Assembly: GCA_013002995.1 (NCBI GenBank)
Contig: JABDLO010000149.1
Location: 1-32,671, forward strand
Direction of reading: 5' to 3'
DNA length: 32,671 bases
From: Saprospiraceae bacterium
GTDB lineage: Bacteria; Bacteroidota; Bacteroidia; Chitinophagales; Saprospiraceae
Below are positions 1-9,378 of the stretch, piece by piece; position 1 is the first letter of the stretch; every line of letters begins with the position of its first letter. Under the pieces are notes generated by a model. It made no database searches and had not been told where the DNA came from. It worked only from the letters and a program-made list of their open reading frames with translations. Position numbers and translations under genes: made by a program.

Positions 1-138
1 GATCATGAAGTTATTAAAGACATTAGGTACAGGTTTTTTAGAATGATATCGCCCCAACCCAAACTTCTTAGGTTTATTTTTAGGACAGTTTTCAAGCAGG
101 AGTCTTTTATTGCCGATCTGATTGCTCAAAGAGATTGA
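1..138 (+). CDS. C-terminal end of an unidentified protein (partial)
   Basis: The first frame is open from the window edge to a TGA at 136-138 and gives 45 residues ending in ADLIAQRD. The tail is rich in Phe, Arg and Lys and contains RFFRMISPQPKLLRFIF, with no motif that I can assign to a family. The start lies outside the window. It is separated by 61 bp from the following gene on the same strand. I do not recognise the product. The reading frame is the only support, so a chance open frame cannot be ruled out, although the amphipathic, protein-like composition argues for a real gene end. Confidence 0.5.
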   Translation, partial: DHEVIKDIRYRFFRMISPQPKLLRFIFRTVFKQESFIADLIAQRD

Positions 139-199
139 TCTAATTGTCAATTAATAGCTATTTCATGTCACAAAAACCTTAGTATTCATTTTTCTTTAC

Positions 200-733
200 A
201 TGAATTTAATCCAACCATATCAAAACAGATGGGCTGAAGATTTTATTAAAATCAGTATGGTCATTATGTCTGCATTAGCTCCACTTGATATTTATATAGA
301 ACATGTTGGTAGTACTGCAGTTAGAGGTTTGGCAGGCAAACCCATCATAGATATAGATGTCGCATTCCATGGCGAAGTGAATTTTGATGAGATAAATAAA
401 CGCTTGATCAAAATAGGATATCATCATGTAGGAGACCAGGGAATAAAAGGAAGAGAAGTTTTTAAAAGAGATATCAAAGAAAATCAACACCCTATTCTGG
501 ACAGCATCTCTCATCACTTATATGTATGCCCTTCTCACAGTGAAGAACTAAAAAGGCACCTTAATTTTCGGGATCACCTTAGGGAAAATGCTTCTTCAAG
601 AATGGAATACGAAAGATTAAAACTAGCATTAGCTGACGAAGCCAAGCAAGACAAAAAGAAATATGCTCAATTAAAAGAATCCATGGCAAAGGAATTTATT
701 GAATCTTTATTGAGTATTGAAGATACCGAATGA
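200..733 (+). CDS. GrpB family (UPF0157) nucleotidyltransferase-fold protein
   Basis: The 177-residue protein has the hallmark of the GrpB/UPF0157 family near residues 33-53: IEHVGSTAVRGLAGKPIIDI, which is the nucleotidyltransferase-like GS signature followed by a D-x-D pair (DID). Family members are usually about 170 residues, so this one is full length. Related domains occur fused to dephospho-CoA kinase in actinobacteria, but the reaction of stand-alone members is not established. The ATG at 200 is the first in frame and the family signature starts soon after it. No Shine-Dalgarno is visible, as is usual in Bacteroidota. It has no evident operon partner. Family assignment is confident; biochemical role is unknown. 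Confidence 0.88.
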   Translation: MNLIQPYQNRWAEDFIKISMVIMSALAPLDIYIEHVGSTAVRGLAGKPIIDIDVAFHGEVNFDEINKRLIKIGYHHVGDQGIKGREVFKRDIKENQHPILDSISHHLYVCPSHSEELKRHLNFRDHLRENASSRMEYERLKLALADEAKQDKKKYAQLKESMAKEFIESLLSIEDTE

Positions 734-739
734 GTAGAA

Positions 740-770
740 TTTGAACCAGAAATAAAAAATAATTCTTTTG
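740..770 (+). promoter_or_regulatory. Candidate Bacteroidota promoter for the amidohydrolase gene
   Basis: A TTTG at 740-743 is followed after 19 bp by TTCTTTTG at 763-770, which differs from the Bacteroidota -7 consensus TAnnTTTG at one position. It lies about 30 bp upstream of the ATG at 801. The spacing is right and the match imperfect, so this is tentative. Confidence 0.35.
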
Positions 771-800
771 TACCTTCCATAAAATAACCAGCTAGCCCTT

Positions 801-1724
801 ATGAATTACATATTTTCTTTTTTCATTCTCTTGTTATTTATTAATCCTATTACATCACAATCTGAGAAATATAAAGGCCCTATTATTGACGTCCATATCC
901 ATGCATTTGATCAGGAACGAAATGCTATGTTTTTTGGGATGACTCATCCACCTACATTAAGAGGAGAGACTTATAAAGGGGTGGTTTCTGCAGAAGAACA
1001 AAGGATCAAGACCTTTCAGATGATGGAGAAACATAATATCGTAAAAGCAGTAGTTGCTGGAGGAACCTTATGGTATGATCATCATCCTGAGAAGATTCTT
1101 ATCGGAGAGCAAGGAGATGTTAAACGGTTGCGTTCACTTCATGCTCAAGGCAAATTGCATGCACTCAGTGAATTGTCTCCTTTTTATGCTGGAATGAAAG
1201 CTGATAACCCGATGATGTCGCCTTACTATTCGCTGGCGGAAGAATTACAGATTCCGGTCGGGTTTCACATCCTTCCGGGTGGTCCGAATGGAGGAATCTA
1301 TACCGTAGGTATGAAAAAGATGAGAGCATACAATGCCAACCCTTTGCAAATGGAAGATGTTTTGGTTAAATATCCCCGTATGAAGGTTTACATCATGCAT
1401 GGTGGCTGGCCGTATTTAGAGGATATGAAGGCATTGATGTATGCCCATCCTCAGGTATATGTTGATATAGCCGTGATCAATTGGATCATTCCTGAAAAGG
1501 AATTCCATAACTTTCTGAAAGGATTGGTCGACGCCGGATTTGGTAAACGGATCATGTTTGGTAGTGATCAGATGACATGGCCTCAGACCATTGAAATTGG
1601 AATAAACGCTGTTAACAATGCTGATTTTTTGACATTGAATCAAAAGGAAGATATCTTTTATAACAATGCAGCTCAGTTTTTTGGGTTGAGTGATGAGGAA
1701 ATAAAAGTGCATAAAGGAATGTGA
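801..1724 (+). CDS. Exported amidohydrolase (amidohydrolase_2 family)
   Basis: A signal peptide covers about residues 1-20 (hydrophobic FFILLLFINPI, then TSQS). The mature part starts with PIIDVHIHAF, the H-x-H metal site (H32, H34) of the TIM-barrel amidohydrolases. Later come a His in YIMHGGWPYLED and an Asp in FGSDQMTWP near the C-terminus, the usual further metal and catalytic positions of amidohydrolase_2 proteins (pfam04909). Family members hydrolyse or decarboxylate small cyclic or aromatic acids; the substrate here cannot be read from sequence. The protein should act in the periplasm. It is followed after 50 bp by rluF on the same strand, with no functional link visible. Confidence 0.85.
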   Translation: MNYIFSFFILLLFINPITSQSEKYKGPIIDVHIHAFDQERNAMFFGMTHPPTLRGETYKGVVSAEEQRIKTFQMMEKHNIVKAVVAGGTLWYDHHPEKILIGEQGDVKRLRSLHAQGKLHALSELSPFYAGMKADNPMMSPYYSLAEELQIPVGFHILPGGPNGGIYTVGMKKMRAYNANPLQMEDVLVKYPRMKVYIMHGGWPYLEDMKALMYAHPQVYVDIAVINWIIPEKEFHNFLKGLVDAGFGKRIMFGSDQMTWPQTIEIGINAVNNADFLTLNQKEDIFYNNAAQFFGLSDEEIKVHKGM

Positions 1725-1774
1725 AAGACTTACATTTGTGGAAGTAAAACAAAGAAAAACTTCTAAACACCCAT

Positions 1775-2491
1775 ATGGATCAAACTTCCATCAGTCTCAA
1801 TAAATACATCAGTAGTACAGGTATCTGCTCCCGGCGAGAAGCTGATAAATGGATTGAAGCTGGTCGAGTGTCCATCAACGGTAGGAAAGCCGTAAAAGGA
1901 AATAGGGTAGAACCAGGAGATAAAGTGGCCATTGATGGGAAGTCCTTGAGATCTAAGGAGAAATCTGTTTATCTTCTTTTTCATAAACCTCCGGGAATCA
2001 CTTCTACGACTGATCGAAGAGACAAGGACAATATCATTGATTTTATCAAATACAAAAAGAGAATCTTTCCGGTCGGACGGTTGGATAAGGCTTCTTCTGG
2101 TTTAATTATTATGACCAATGATGGAGATATGGTCAATAAAATCCTCAGAAAAGAAAACCAACACGAAAAAGAATACATCGTAAAGGTAAGTAAGCCCATC
2201 TCTTCTTCATTTCTTAGTAGAATGTCTAAACCAATCCCTATGTTGGGTACGAGAACCATTCCTGCCACTGTAACCCAGATTAATGCTCATGTATTCAGCA
2301 TTATACTCATTCAGGGATTGAATAGGCAGATCCGCCGCATGGTTGAATATTGTGGAGATAAAGTGGTCAGCTTGAAGAGGATCAGGATCATGCATCTTGA
2401 ATTGGGTGATCTAAGACCTGGGAAATGGAGGCCATTAAACGATAAGGAGTTAAATGAGCTTCTAATAAGAATTGGTGATAAAAAAAGGTAA
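1775..2491 (+). CDS. rluF: 23S rRNA pseudouridine synthase RluF-type (U2604)
   Basis: An S4 RNA-binding domain lies at about residues 6-52 (LNKYISSTGICSRREADKWI, then RVSINGRKAV). The RsuA/RluB/E/F-type catalytic domain follows, with the signature FPVGRLDKASSGLI and catalytic Asp104. RluF-like features are the HEKEYIV stretch, the IPMLGTRTIPA stretch and the QGLNRQIRRMVEYCG motif; these fit RluF better than RluB or RsuA. The predicted reaction is isomerisation of a uridine near position 2604 in the peptidyl-transferase region of 23S rRNA. At 238 residues it is slightly shorter than the E. coli enzyme. A TACATTTG box at 1731-1738 could be its -7 element, but no good -33 partner is visible. Confidence 0.88.
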   Translation: MDQTSISLNKYISSTGICSRREADKWIEAGRVSINGRKAVKGNRVEPGDKVAIDGKSLRSKEKSVYLLFHKPPGITSTTDRRDKDNIIDFIKYKKRIFPVGRLDKASSGLIIMTNDGDMVNKILRKENQHEKEYIVKVSKPISSSFLSRMSKPIPMLGTRTIPATVTQINAHVFSIILIQGLNRQIRRMVEYCGDKVVSLKRIRIMHLELGDLRPGKWRPLNDKELNELLIRIGDKKR

Positions 2492-2596
2492 GCGTTATTT
2501 TCAATTCCTCTTTTAGATAAATAACTAATCCAGTCTGTTGACATTTAGAATCATTCATATATTCGTATCTTTAATATATAAAATCAATTTAGACAG

Positions 2597-3547
2597 TTGA
2601 AAAAATCTATTTCTGTAGTTATTCCGGCTTATAATGAAGAGGGTAATGTAGCTGAATTACATCGCGAAATCCTTGATGTATGTCAACGGATAGCCTACGA
2701 ATACGAGATCATTTTCATTGATGATGCTTCCAGTGATGGAACCTCATCAGAATTGAAAAAATTAAGTCCTGTTAAAATCATTCAGTTCAGGAAAAACTTC
2801 GGACAAACACAGGCTTTTGATGCAGGAATCAAAATGGCAAAGCATGATTTAATTGTCACTATGGATGGAGATGGTCAAAATGATCCTTCTGATATTCCTG
2901 GGATGATCAAATTGATGGATGAGGAAGGTTATGATGTGGTGTCAGGCTGGAGAAAAAATAGAAAGGATAACTTCAGTAAGAGATTCATGTCAAGAGTTGC
3001 AAATTTGCTGAGACGGTTGTTGATCAACGATGGAATTCAAGATAGTGGGTGTAGCTTGAAAGTTTATAAAAGAGAATGCTTCAAGGATGTTTCTCTGTAT
3101 GGTGAAATGCATCGATTTATCCCAGCACTACTTAAAATTAAAGGATATAAAATTGGTGAGAAAGTAGTAAATCACCGTCCTAGACTTCATGGAACATCTA
3201 AATATTCCTGGAAGAGGGGGTTAAAAGGATTTATTGATATGATTTCGATATGGTATTGGAAGAAATATGCAGTTCGACCCCTGCACATATTGGGAAGCCT
3301 TGGGATGTTTATTGTTGGATTTGGAATCATAAGTGCTATAATTACAATCATTGAGTTTTTAAGAGGGCAAGATTTATCTGACACCATCTGGCCACTATTT
3401 ACCCTTTTCTCAATATTTATTGGGATGCAAATATTTATTACCGGTTTAATAGCGGACATGATGAATAAGACCTATTATGAAAATCGAAATGAAGTTCCAT
3501 ATTCCATTTTACAGGTAATTGATTCAGAAAAAGAACAGGTTGAGTGA
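2597..3547 (+). CDS. GT2 glycosyltransferase, DPM1/GtrB/ArnC-like, with C-terminal membrane anchor
   Basis: The N-terminal GT-A domain starts with SVVIPAYNEEGNV and carries FIDDASSDGT and the DxD-type metal site TMDGDGQNDP (D90, D92). Two transmembrane segments follow at about residues 233-258 and 268-292. This is the plan of polyprenyl-phosphate glycosyltransferases, which transfer a sugar from a nucleotide donor to undecaprenyl phosphate at the inner membrane. The start is TTG: upstream in frame there is a stop at 2579-2581 and no ATG, and the domain begins four residues after the TTG. Its stop overlaps the next gene's GTG start in a GTGA, so the two are translationally coupled. The sugar is not predictable. 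Confidence 0.88.
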   Translation: MKKSISVVIPAYNEEGNVAELHREILDVCQRIAYEYEIIFIDDASSDGTSSELKKLSPVKIIQFRKNFGQTQAFDAGIKMAKHDLIVTMDGDGQNDPSDIPGMIKLMDEEGYDVVSGWRKNRKDNFSKRFMSRVANLLRRLLINDGIQDSGCSLKVYKRECFKDVSLYGEMHRFIPALLKIKGYKIGEKVVNHRPRLHGTSKYSWKRGLKGFIDMISIWYWKKYAVRPLHILGSLGMFIVGFGIISAIITIIEFLRGQDLSDTIWPLFTLFSIFIGMQIFITGLIADMMNKTYYENRNEVPYSILQVIDSEKEQVE

Positions 3548-4665
3548 GAATCCTGATAATCAACTTTGAATACCCACCTATAGGTGGAGGTGCAAGTCCT
3601 GTATGTGAACAGATTGCATCCTATCTCTACCAGCGTGGTCATTCCATAAGCGTGGTCACAATGGCATATGGAAATCTCCCGGCATTCGAAGAAAGGAACG
3701 GCATATTTATATTCAGAATCGAATCTGGTAGGCGACAACCCAATATGTCCAGGATGTCAGAACACTTGAAATACTTATACTTTGCCAGGAAATTTTTATT
3801 GAACCATCTGACAGAACACAGATATGATGTAACCCATTGTCACTTTTTTATTTCTTCAGGTATTCTGGCAAGATGGGTATGGCATCGCTTTAAAATACCT
3901 TACATCGTAACGCCTCATGGAAGTGATCTTCCTGGTTACAATCCCGATCACTTTAAATTGATGCATGTCTTTACACCGCCTGTCATCAGAAAAATTATTG
4001 CTAACTGTCAATACATTGTTTCACCTTCTCATTTTCTCAAAGACCTGGTTACACCATTTATCCGAAAGAACCATAACAAGCTCCAGGTAATCCCCAATGG
4101 AATTGTGATGCCAGATCATCATGAAAAAGAAAAGAAAAAGATCATCCTGTCCACAGGGAGATTATTAAGAAGAAAAGGATTTCATACATTGGTATCTGCT
4201 GTAAAAAATCAAGATTTACATTATGAGTTGCACATCGCTGGAGATGGGCCTATGAAGAAGGAACTCGAGCAATTGGCTACGGATTCTAAAACCAGGATTG
4301 TATTTCATGGCTGGCTGGATAATAAGTCTACAGAATATAAAGAACTTCTGGAAGAAGCCTCTATCTATTGCCTGGTTTCTAAATTTGAAAATGCCCCTGT
4401 ATCCATATTGGAGGCCATGGCTCACGGTTGTGCCATTATTACTTCCGATGGTACAGGATGTGCAGAGATGGTGGGTGATTCAGGTATCCAGGTTCCGGCT
4501 GAGGATCCTTTGACTTTAAAGATTGCCATCAATAACCTTATCAATGATGAAAATAGTATAGGTAAATTAGGCAAGAAAGCTATGAAGAGGGTGAATGAAA
4601 AGTTTACCTGGGAACGGATATCTGAAGAATATGAAGAAATATTAATAAGAGCATGTCAGGAGTAA
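3544..4665 (+). CDS. GT4-family glycosyltransferase
   Basis: This 373-residue GT-B protein has the N-terminal signature FEYPPIGGGASPVCEQIA, the hinge motif VIPNGIV, and a C-terminal nucleotide-binding domain with STGRLLRRKGF. The EX7E catalytic motif is in FENAPVSILEAMAHG (E282, E290). It starts at a GTG that shares four bases with the GT2 stop and ends within the flippase gene, so the three genes form one transcriptional unit. The role inferred is retaining sugar transfer during assembly of a lipid-linked glycan on the cytoplasmic face. Donor and acceptor are unknown. Confidence 0.9.
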   Translation: MRILIINFEYPPIGGGASPVCEQIASYLYQRGHSISVVTMAYGNLPAFEERNGIFIFRIESGRRQPNMSRMSEHLKYLYFARKFLLNHLTEHRYDVTHCHFFISSGILARWVWHRFKIPYIVTPHGSDLPGYNPDHFKLMHVFTPPVIRKIIANCQYIVSPSHFLKDLVTPFIRKNHNKLQVIPNGIVMPDHHEKEKKKIILSTGRLLRRKGFHTLVSAVKNQDLHYELHIAGDGPMKKELEQLATDSKTRIVFHGWLDNKSTEYKELLEEASIYCLVSKFENAPVSILEAMAHGCAIITSDGTGCAEMVGDSGIQVPAEDPLTLKIAINNLINDENSIGKLGKKAMKRVNEKFTWERISEEYEEILIRACQE

Positions 4666-6002
4666 ATTCAAAAATGAAAAAGGATACCCTGGAAACACTT
4701 TTAATCCGTGTTCCGGTGGCGATTTTTTCGTTTATGTATTCTATATTTTTAATTAGAATGCTAGGGCCTGAAGGCAATGGGCTCTATTCCTTTATAATGG
4801 CCGGAATAGGATTGTCGATATTGGTATTTGGTCTTGATGCAAAGAAAAGCACCCTTTATCATATTGTAAGGGAAGAGTACAACACAGAAAAAGTGATAGG
4901 ATTTACCTTTAAGCTTGGAGGATTGAGCACTATCATAGTTGTGATAATACTTACAGTTTTATATTTATTACAAAATCCAGTTTCCTTTTTTTTCATTCCT
5001 GAAGAGTATTTTTACCTATTCTACGTTCTTTTTTTTATTGGAAGTTTTATCTGCCAGCACTTCACAGAATTATTTTCCAGTATCATTATGGGACATAAAG
5101 CTTTCAGGAATTACAACCTGTTTATGTTTTTTACGTCTTTGTTACAGGTTTTGTTTTATGGCATGGGTTATCTCATGGTTACCAGGATCGGGGAAGAACG
5201 GAATTTTCGGTTATTATTTTTGTTTATCCTAGGAATCCAATTGCTGATACTGCTGACTTCATGGATACTCTATCGTAAGACTTTTAAAGGAAGGGTAAAT
5301 TACAAAGCTGATGCAATAAGACCCAGTTATTTAAGATATGCAAGGCTAAGTTATGCCGACCAGATTGGTCATTTTCTCAATAAACGGGTTGATATATGGT
5401 TCATTGAGGTGTTTTCAGGACTAAAGAGTCTTGGCATTTACGCACTTGCTAGCCAGATGACCAATTTTTTATTGTTGTTCGCAGCTCCGGTTGAAGAGGT
5501 GCTTAAGCCATACCTGATAGGAATGGACAGAGTGGAAGGAAATAAGGTGTTTACACAATATTTCCGGTTGATTTTTTACTTGATTTCTGGAATGGCGCTT
5601 GGGTTGTTTTTAGTTGGCCCCTGGTTGATTCCAACATTTTTTGGAGAGGACTTTTCCGCTGCAGTTGTACCCTTGAAGATTCTTGCTGTAGGGGTTGTAT
5701 TTGTCAATCTGAAAAGGATGATGATTAATTACAATAAAGCCTTTAATGATCTGAAGATCAATATTTGGGCACAATGGTCCGGTGTCCTGGTCACTGTTAT
5801 ATTAGATGTCATTTTAATACCTACCTATGGAATCAATGGAGCTGCCTGGGCCAGTTTATTGGCGTACATTGCAACTGCCCTGGTGCTAGGAATTTATCTA
5901 TTGAAAAGGCAGAGCATCAGTTTATCGGACTTGATCCTGCTCAAGTCCAATGATATTCGGGTATTAAAAGCCCTTTTAAATCGATTGTTGATGCAGAAAT
6001 GA
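4653..6002 (+). CDS. Wzx-like oligosaccharide flippase (MATE/MVF/PST superfamily)
   Basis: This 449-residue polytopic protein has about 12 hydrophobic segments. The N-terminal pattern (PVAIFSFMYSIFLIRMLGPE, then GNGLYSFIMA) and the C-terminal NGAAWASLLAY segment are typical of polysaccharide transport proteins such as Wzx and RfbX. It would flip the undecaprenyl-linked glycan made by the two upstream transferases. The first 13 bases overlap the GT4 gene. The ATG at 4674 is a plausible alternative start, with GGAG a short distance upstream. The gene meets the YfhO-like gene tail to tail with a 3-bp gap. Confidence 0.85.
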   Translation: MSGVNSKMKKDTLETLLIRVPVAIFSFMYSIFLIRMLGPEGNGLYSFIMAGIGLSILVFGLDAKKSTLYHIVREEYNTEKVIGFTFKLGGLSTIIVVIILTVLYLLQNPVSFFFIPEEYFYLFYVLFFIGSFICQHFTELFSSIIMGHKAFRNYNLFMFFTSLLQVLFYGMGYLMVTRIGEERNFRLLFLFILGIQLLILLTSWILYRKTFKGRVNYKADAIRPSYLRYARLSYADQIGHFLNKRVDIWFIEVFSGLKSLGIYALASQMTNFLLLFAAPVEEVLKPYLIGMDRVEGNKVFTQYFRLIFYLISGMALGLFLVGPWLIPTFFGEDFSAAVVPLKILAVGVVFVNLKRMMINYNKAFNDLKINIWAQWSGVLVTVILDVILIPTYGINGAAWASLLAYIATALVLGIYLLKRQSISLSDLILLKSNDIRVLKALLNRLLMQK

Positions 6003-6005
6003 CGA

Positions 6006-8456
6006 CTATCTTTTCCTTTTCTTATTCTTTTTTCTGTATGTCCGTTTCTTAACAACTGACTTTTCTGGTTGCTTTTCAATCTTTTGAAAGCTGACATTTT
6101 CCGGAATTGGTAACAAGGGAGCAACTTTATCATTTCTTGATTTATAGGATAAGTAAACCATTCCTCCAACTCCTAGCAAGAACAATAGACAACCTATCAT
6201 AAAATATGGTGGTCGATATCTTAATGAGATATTATATTGACCCGGGTCGAGGTACATACCGGTCATTCCATAATTTACCTTGGTCAGAGGGGTAGATTTA
6301 CCATTTGCAGAAGCGGACCATCCTACATCGTATGGAATAGAAAAGTAGACCATGTTTGGTTCCGTAATGTTGATGGTTCCCTGAATATGTGACTGATTAT
6401 GAGAAGTTATTTTCAGGCATTTGTCTTTGTAGGTATTGTATAGACGGCTTGGTGCCAGGTATCCACTGATTCTATTAGCAGGATATTTTTTCATATTGCT
6501 TACTAATCCTACATCTTTATCATCGATGATTACACCATTATTCATCGCTTCCACAATTCTGAAGTAGTCAAGGTCATCCTTCATTTCAGATTTTAGAATA
6601 TAACTGTTAAATGGGATTCCTAAGGGCAAATAATACTTGCTCTTGTATATATTGATACCATTAAGCTCGCCGATGCTATTATAATATCCTGATTTAGGCT
6701 GATCTGATTGACCTGGTCTTGCCAGCAGGTATTTCATGGTGATCAGGGGGTGGATGTCTTCAGCAGTCCATAATCCGCCGATCCATCGGGTGGCGGATTC
6801 ATCACTAGGATCTAATAAGGTAAGTCCTTTCAGAAATTCAACATAATTGTTGTGATTATGTGATCTATATGTTTTTGTATCGTAATATCCTTGTGCCTGG
6901 CTATCATTTAATCCATTGGATAAAAAGGAACCAAACAGCTTTTCAACCCTGTAAAAACCGGGATCTTCAGATTTTAGATACTTAATAGCCTCTACCGTAT
7001 TATCGTTATAGAATTCCCTATTTTCAAAGGCATTGATGTCAATGGCTGATCTGTCATTCAGAGCATTATATGAAAAGATACCCCCTTCAATCAATGCTAC
7101 CACCAGAAGTAGATGAACGACTGTATTTTTATTTTTGAGACGATTTAAAGTAAATAAGCCTCCTGCATATACCAGTAAAAAGACAACGACCTGGAATTGT
7201 ACAGAAGCATCTACTCTTATCAATTGTGAGATAGAAGGAATACTAAATAGGGTGCCGATTAAGACAACAATGGTTCCAATCAATAAAGGTATATGAATCT
7301 TACCTGATTTAGAGATATAATGGAAGGCAAGAACGGCCATCCATATCAAAGTAAAAGGTATGAAGAAAGAGAGTGCTCCTTTGTAATATTCTCCCTGGAA
7401 TAGGTAGAAGGCATTTCTGAACCACGGGAAAATGAGTGTTAATGCAAATATTCCCAGCATTCCACCAAATATTAACTTCTGTTTTATCTTTAAAAATGAA
7501 AACAGTTGAGGTACCAGTAAAAGGGTCAATAAACCACAGTAAAATAATGGTGCTTCAAGGGTGTTTTTCCACCCGGTAAAGTTATTAGGACTACCAAGGA
7601 TGTCATTGGAAAAAAACCTGGCAAGAATGGTAGCCAAATGCCCAGCCTCATTTACAGAAAATACCCCGATGTCCGATAGCACATGTGCAAATGAAGCATC
7701 TCCGCCTACTCTCGGACTATTAACAAATCTATTAATGATAGAACCCAAAAATGGAGTAGCAATCAATGTTCCCGCTAGAGCCGGTTTCCATAGTCTCTTA
7801 AAGAAGGCACGAATAGTCGCCAAATTTAATTTTTCACTAATAGTAAATCTCAGGACACCATAAATTATGGCATATTCTGTCATAAAAAACAATGGAGGTC
7901 CCAGCAACATTAGAGCAGCAATAGACAATACCCACCATCTATTTCTGGAAATCATCCATTCAATACCGAGTAGGAACATCATCATATGCATGATATTGGT
8001 GGCGTGTCCGTACCAGGTTGTTCCGGTGATTAAATAACCCATAAAAGTCATGAGAATGGTGCCAAGCAGAATGGCATTGCGATGAAGCCCTTGAAACTTG
8101 AAGAAATAATAGCTGAAAAATGATACTGCAGCGACCTTTACAACAGCGATCCACCCAAGCCCATAGGCAAGGTATTTCTCACCGAGGATCATAAGGATCA
8201 GATGTAACGGATCAATAAAATTTTCTGACCAACTATTGAGTCCCATACCCTTGGAAAATGACCAAAACACCAGGCCTTCATTGCGTAAATTCCTCACATC
8301 ATCCAGAAGATTAGGATAGAAGAGACTCATGGTATCTGACCCTACATCATCAAAAATGAAGAAAAATGAGAAAAATAAATACTTATGAAATAAGATCAGG
8401 AGCGATATCGCAATCCCGGCTGTAAGTAGGATGTAATGTTTTGGTTTAATCGGCAT
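6006..8456 (-). CDS. YfhO-like large polytopic membrane protein
   Basis: The 816-residue protein begins with a membrane segment and then FDDVGSDTMSLFYP (D36, D37, D41), the acidic first-loop motif typical of YfhO and other GT-C-fold proteins that use polyprenyl-phosphate sugars. About 12 membrane segments follow, then a large soluble domain from about residue 480, and a late segment with YFSIPYDVGWSASANG, a recognisable YfhO C-terminal motif. It ends in a last helix and a strongly basic tail (KKRTYRKKNKKRKR). By homology it may glycosylate or extend a surface polymer using a lipid-linked sugar, perhaps the product of the nearby GT2. It is transcribed against the GT operon; a TAnnTTTG box (TAATTTTG) lies on the minus strand at 8489-8496, about 35 bp before its ATG. 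Confidence 0.82.
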   Translation of the reverse strand: MPIKPKHYILLTAGIAISLLILFHKYLFFSFFFIFDDVGSDTMSLFYPNLLDDVRNLRNEGLVFWSFSKGMGLNSWSENFIDPLHLILMILGEKYLAYGLGWIAVVKVAAVSFFSYYFFKFQGLHRNAILLGTILMTFMGYLITGTTWYGHATNIMHMMMFLLGIEWMISRNRWWVLSIAALMLLGPPLFFMTEYAIIYGVLRFTISEKLNLATIRAFFKRLWKPALAGTLIATPFLGSIINRFVNSPRVGGDASFAHVLSDIGVFSVNEAGHLATILARFFSNDILGSPNNFTGWKNTLEAPLFYCGLLTLLLVPQLFSFLKIKQKLIFGGMLGIFALTLIFPWFRNAFYLFQGEYYKGALSFFIPFTLIWMAVLAFHYISKSGKIHIPLLIGTIVVLIGTLFSIPSISQLIRVDASVQFQVVVFLLVYAGGLFTLNRLKNKNTVVHLLLVVALIEGGIFSYNALNDRSAIDINAFENREFYNDNTVEAIKYLKSEDPGFYRVEKLFGSFLSNGLNDSQAQGYYDTKTYRSHNHNNYVEFLKGLTLLDPSDESATRWIGGLWTAEDIHPLITMKYLLARPGQSDQPKSGYYNSIGELNGINIYKSKYYLPLGIPFNSYILKSEMKDDLDYFRIVEAMNNGVIIDDKDVGLVSNMKKYPANRISGYLAPSRLYNTYKDKCLKITSHNQSHIQGTINITEPNMVYFSIPYDVGWSASANGKSTPLTKVNYGMTGMYLDPGQYNISLRYRPPYFMIGCLLFLLGVGGMVYLSYKSRNDKVAPLLPIPENVSFQKIEKQPEKSVVKKRTYRKKNKKRKR

Positions 8457-8550
8457 GTGAAGTATTAATAACCGTATTATTTGTATGTCAAAATTAGGGA
8501 ATTATATATGAATAAAATGTGATATATTAACTTAATTTGGTGCTGAAATT

Positions 8551-9378
8551 ATGAAGGGGCGGAAAATAAAGGTTATTTATATATTGGGCAACAGCCGGTC
8601 AGGGTCAACTATATTGAGTATTTATCTCGGTATGCACCCTGATATCAGTTATCTGGGCGAGATTAAGAAGATGAATGACTCCTATCTCAACCGTTATTGT
8701 TCTTGTGGAAAAAAAGCAGAAGTTTGTGAATTTTGGGGACCAATCATACAACGTAATAGAGGTGTATTTTCTCGGAAGGAACCTTCAGATGCCGCATGGT
8801 ATAGACTGATTTCAACGTGGAAGGCCATCTTTAAGATAAGTAACTCTAAGATCATAAGTGATGACGGGAGGTTAATATCCGATATTCATAATGTATTATC
8901 AGATACTAAACAGGGTGAGCAGATTATTCTTGATAGTTCTAAAAGCCTAAAACGCTACGTAAACTTATCTCAAATAAGTGATATTGAAGTATATCCCATA
9001 TTGATTGAACGAGACCTAAGGTCTAATCTTGCTTCTTTTGTGAAAAGAGGGATGGGGTTTATCAGTAGTTACTTAAGGATTGTAGTGAACTTGAAAATGA
9101 TAACCCGATATTTATCCAGACATAATATTCCATACTTCCGAGTAAGATATGAAGTATTTGCTACCAATCCTGACAAGATGAGGACCCAGGTTTTGAACTT
9201 TGTAGGTCTTGGAGATGATGTACATTATGAGCAGACAATAGATGCTTTTCATCTTTTATCTGGTAGTCCCAATACCATTGAGGGATTCAAAAAAAGTCAA
9301 ACAATCAAAATCCATAATGAGCAGAAAGATCCATTTACTAAAATTCAACAAAGGCTGTTGAAGCTGATGGGTCTATAA
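8551..9378 (+). CDS. Sulfotransferase family protein
   Basis: The 275-residue protein opens with VIYILGNSRSGSTILSIYLG. This is the 5'-phosphosulfate-binding loop of PAPS-dependent sulfotransferases (residues 13-20) followed by the usual helix. A Cys cluster (CSCGKKAEVCEFW, about residues 50-62) is frequent in bacterial members. LDSSKSLKRYVNL and the ERDLRSNLASFVKRG stretch match the 3'-phosphate-binding region, where R and S contact PAPS. It would place sulfate on a hydroxyl of a glycan or lipid in the cytoplasm. Position within the glycan locus suggests a carbohydrate acceptor. It is divergent from the YfhO-like gene and its last six bases overlap the aldo/keto reductase gene on the other strand. 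Confidence 0.85.
   Translation: MKGRKIKVIYILGNSRSGSTILSIYLGMHPDISYLGEIKKMNDSYLNRYCSCGKKAEVCEFWGPIIQRNRGVFSRKEPSDAAWYRLISTWKAIFKISNSKIISDDGRLISDIHNVLSDTKQGEQIILDSSKSLKRYVNLSQISDIEVYPILIERDLRSNLASFVKRGMGFISSYLRIVVNLKMITRYLSRHNIPYFRVRYEVFATNPDKMRTQVLNFVGLGDDVHYEQTIDAFHLLSGSPNTIEGFKKSQTIKIHNEQKDPFTKIQQRLLKLMGL

Noticed and set aside
2538-2573. Promoter for the GT2 operon (TTGACA with TATATTCG or TATCTTTA)
   Set aside because: The spacings (17 and 25 bp to the boxes) and box mismatches are outside what I would accept for the Bacteroidota consensus.
7561-7863. 100-codon open frame on the plus strand within the YfhO-like gene
   Set aside because: It lies opposite a well-supported 816-codon gene and its product has no recognisable domain; it is a shadow frame.
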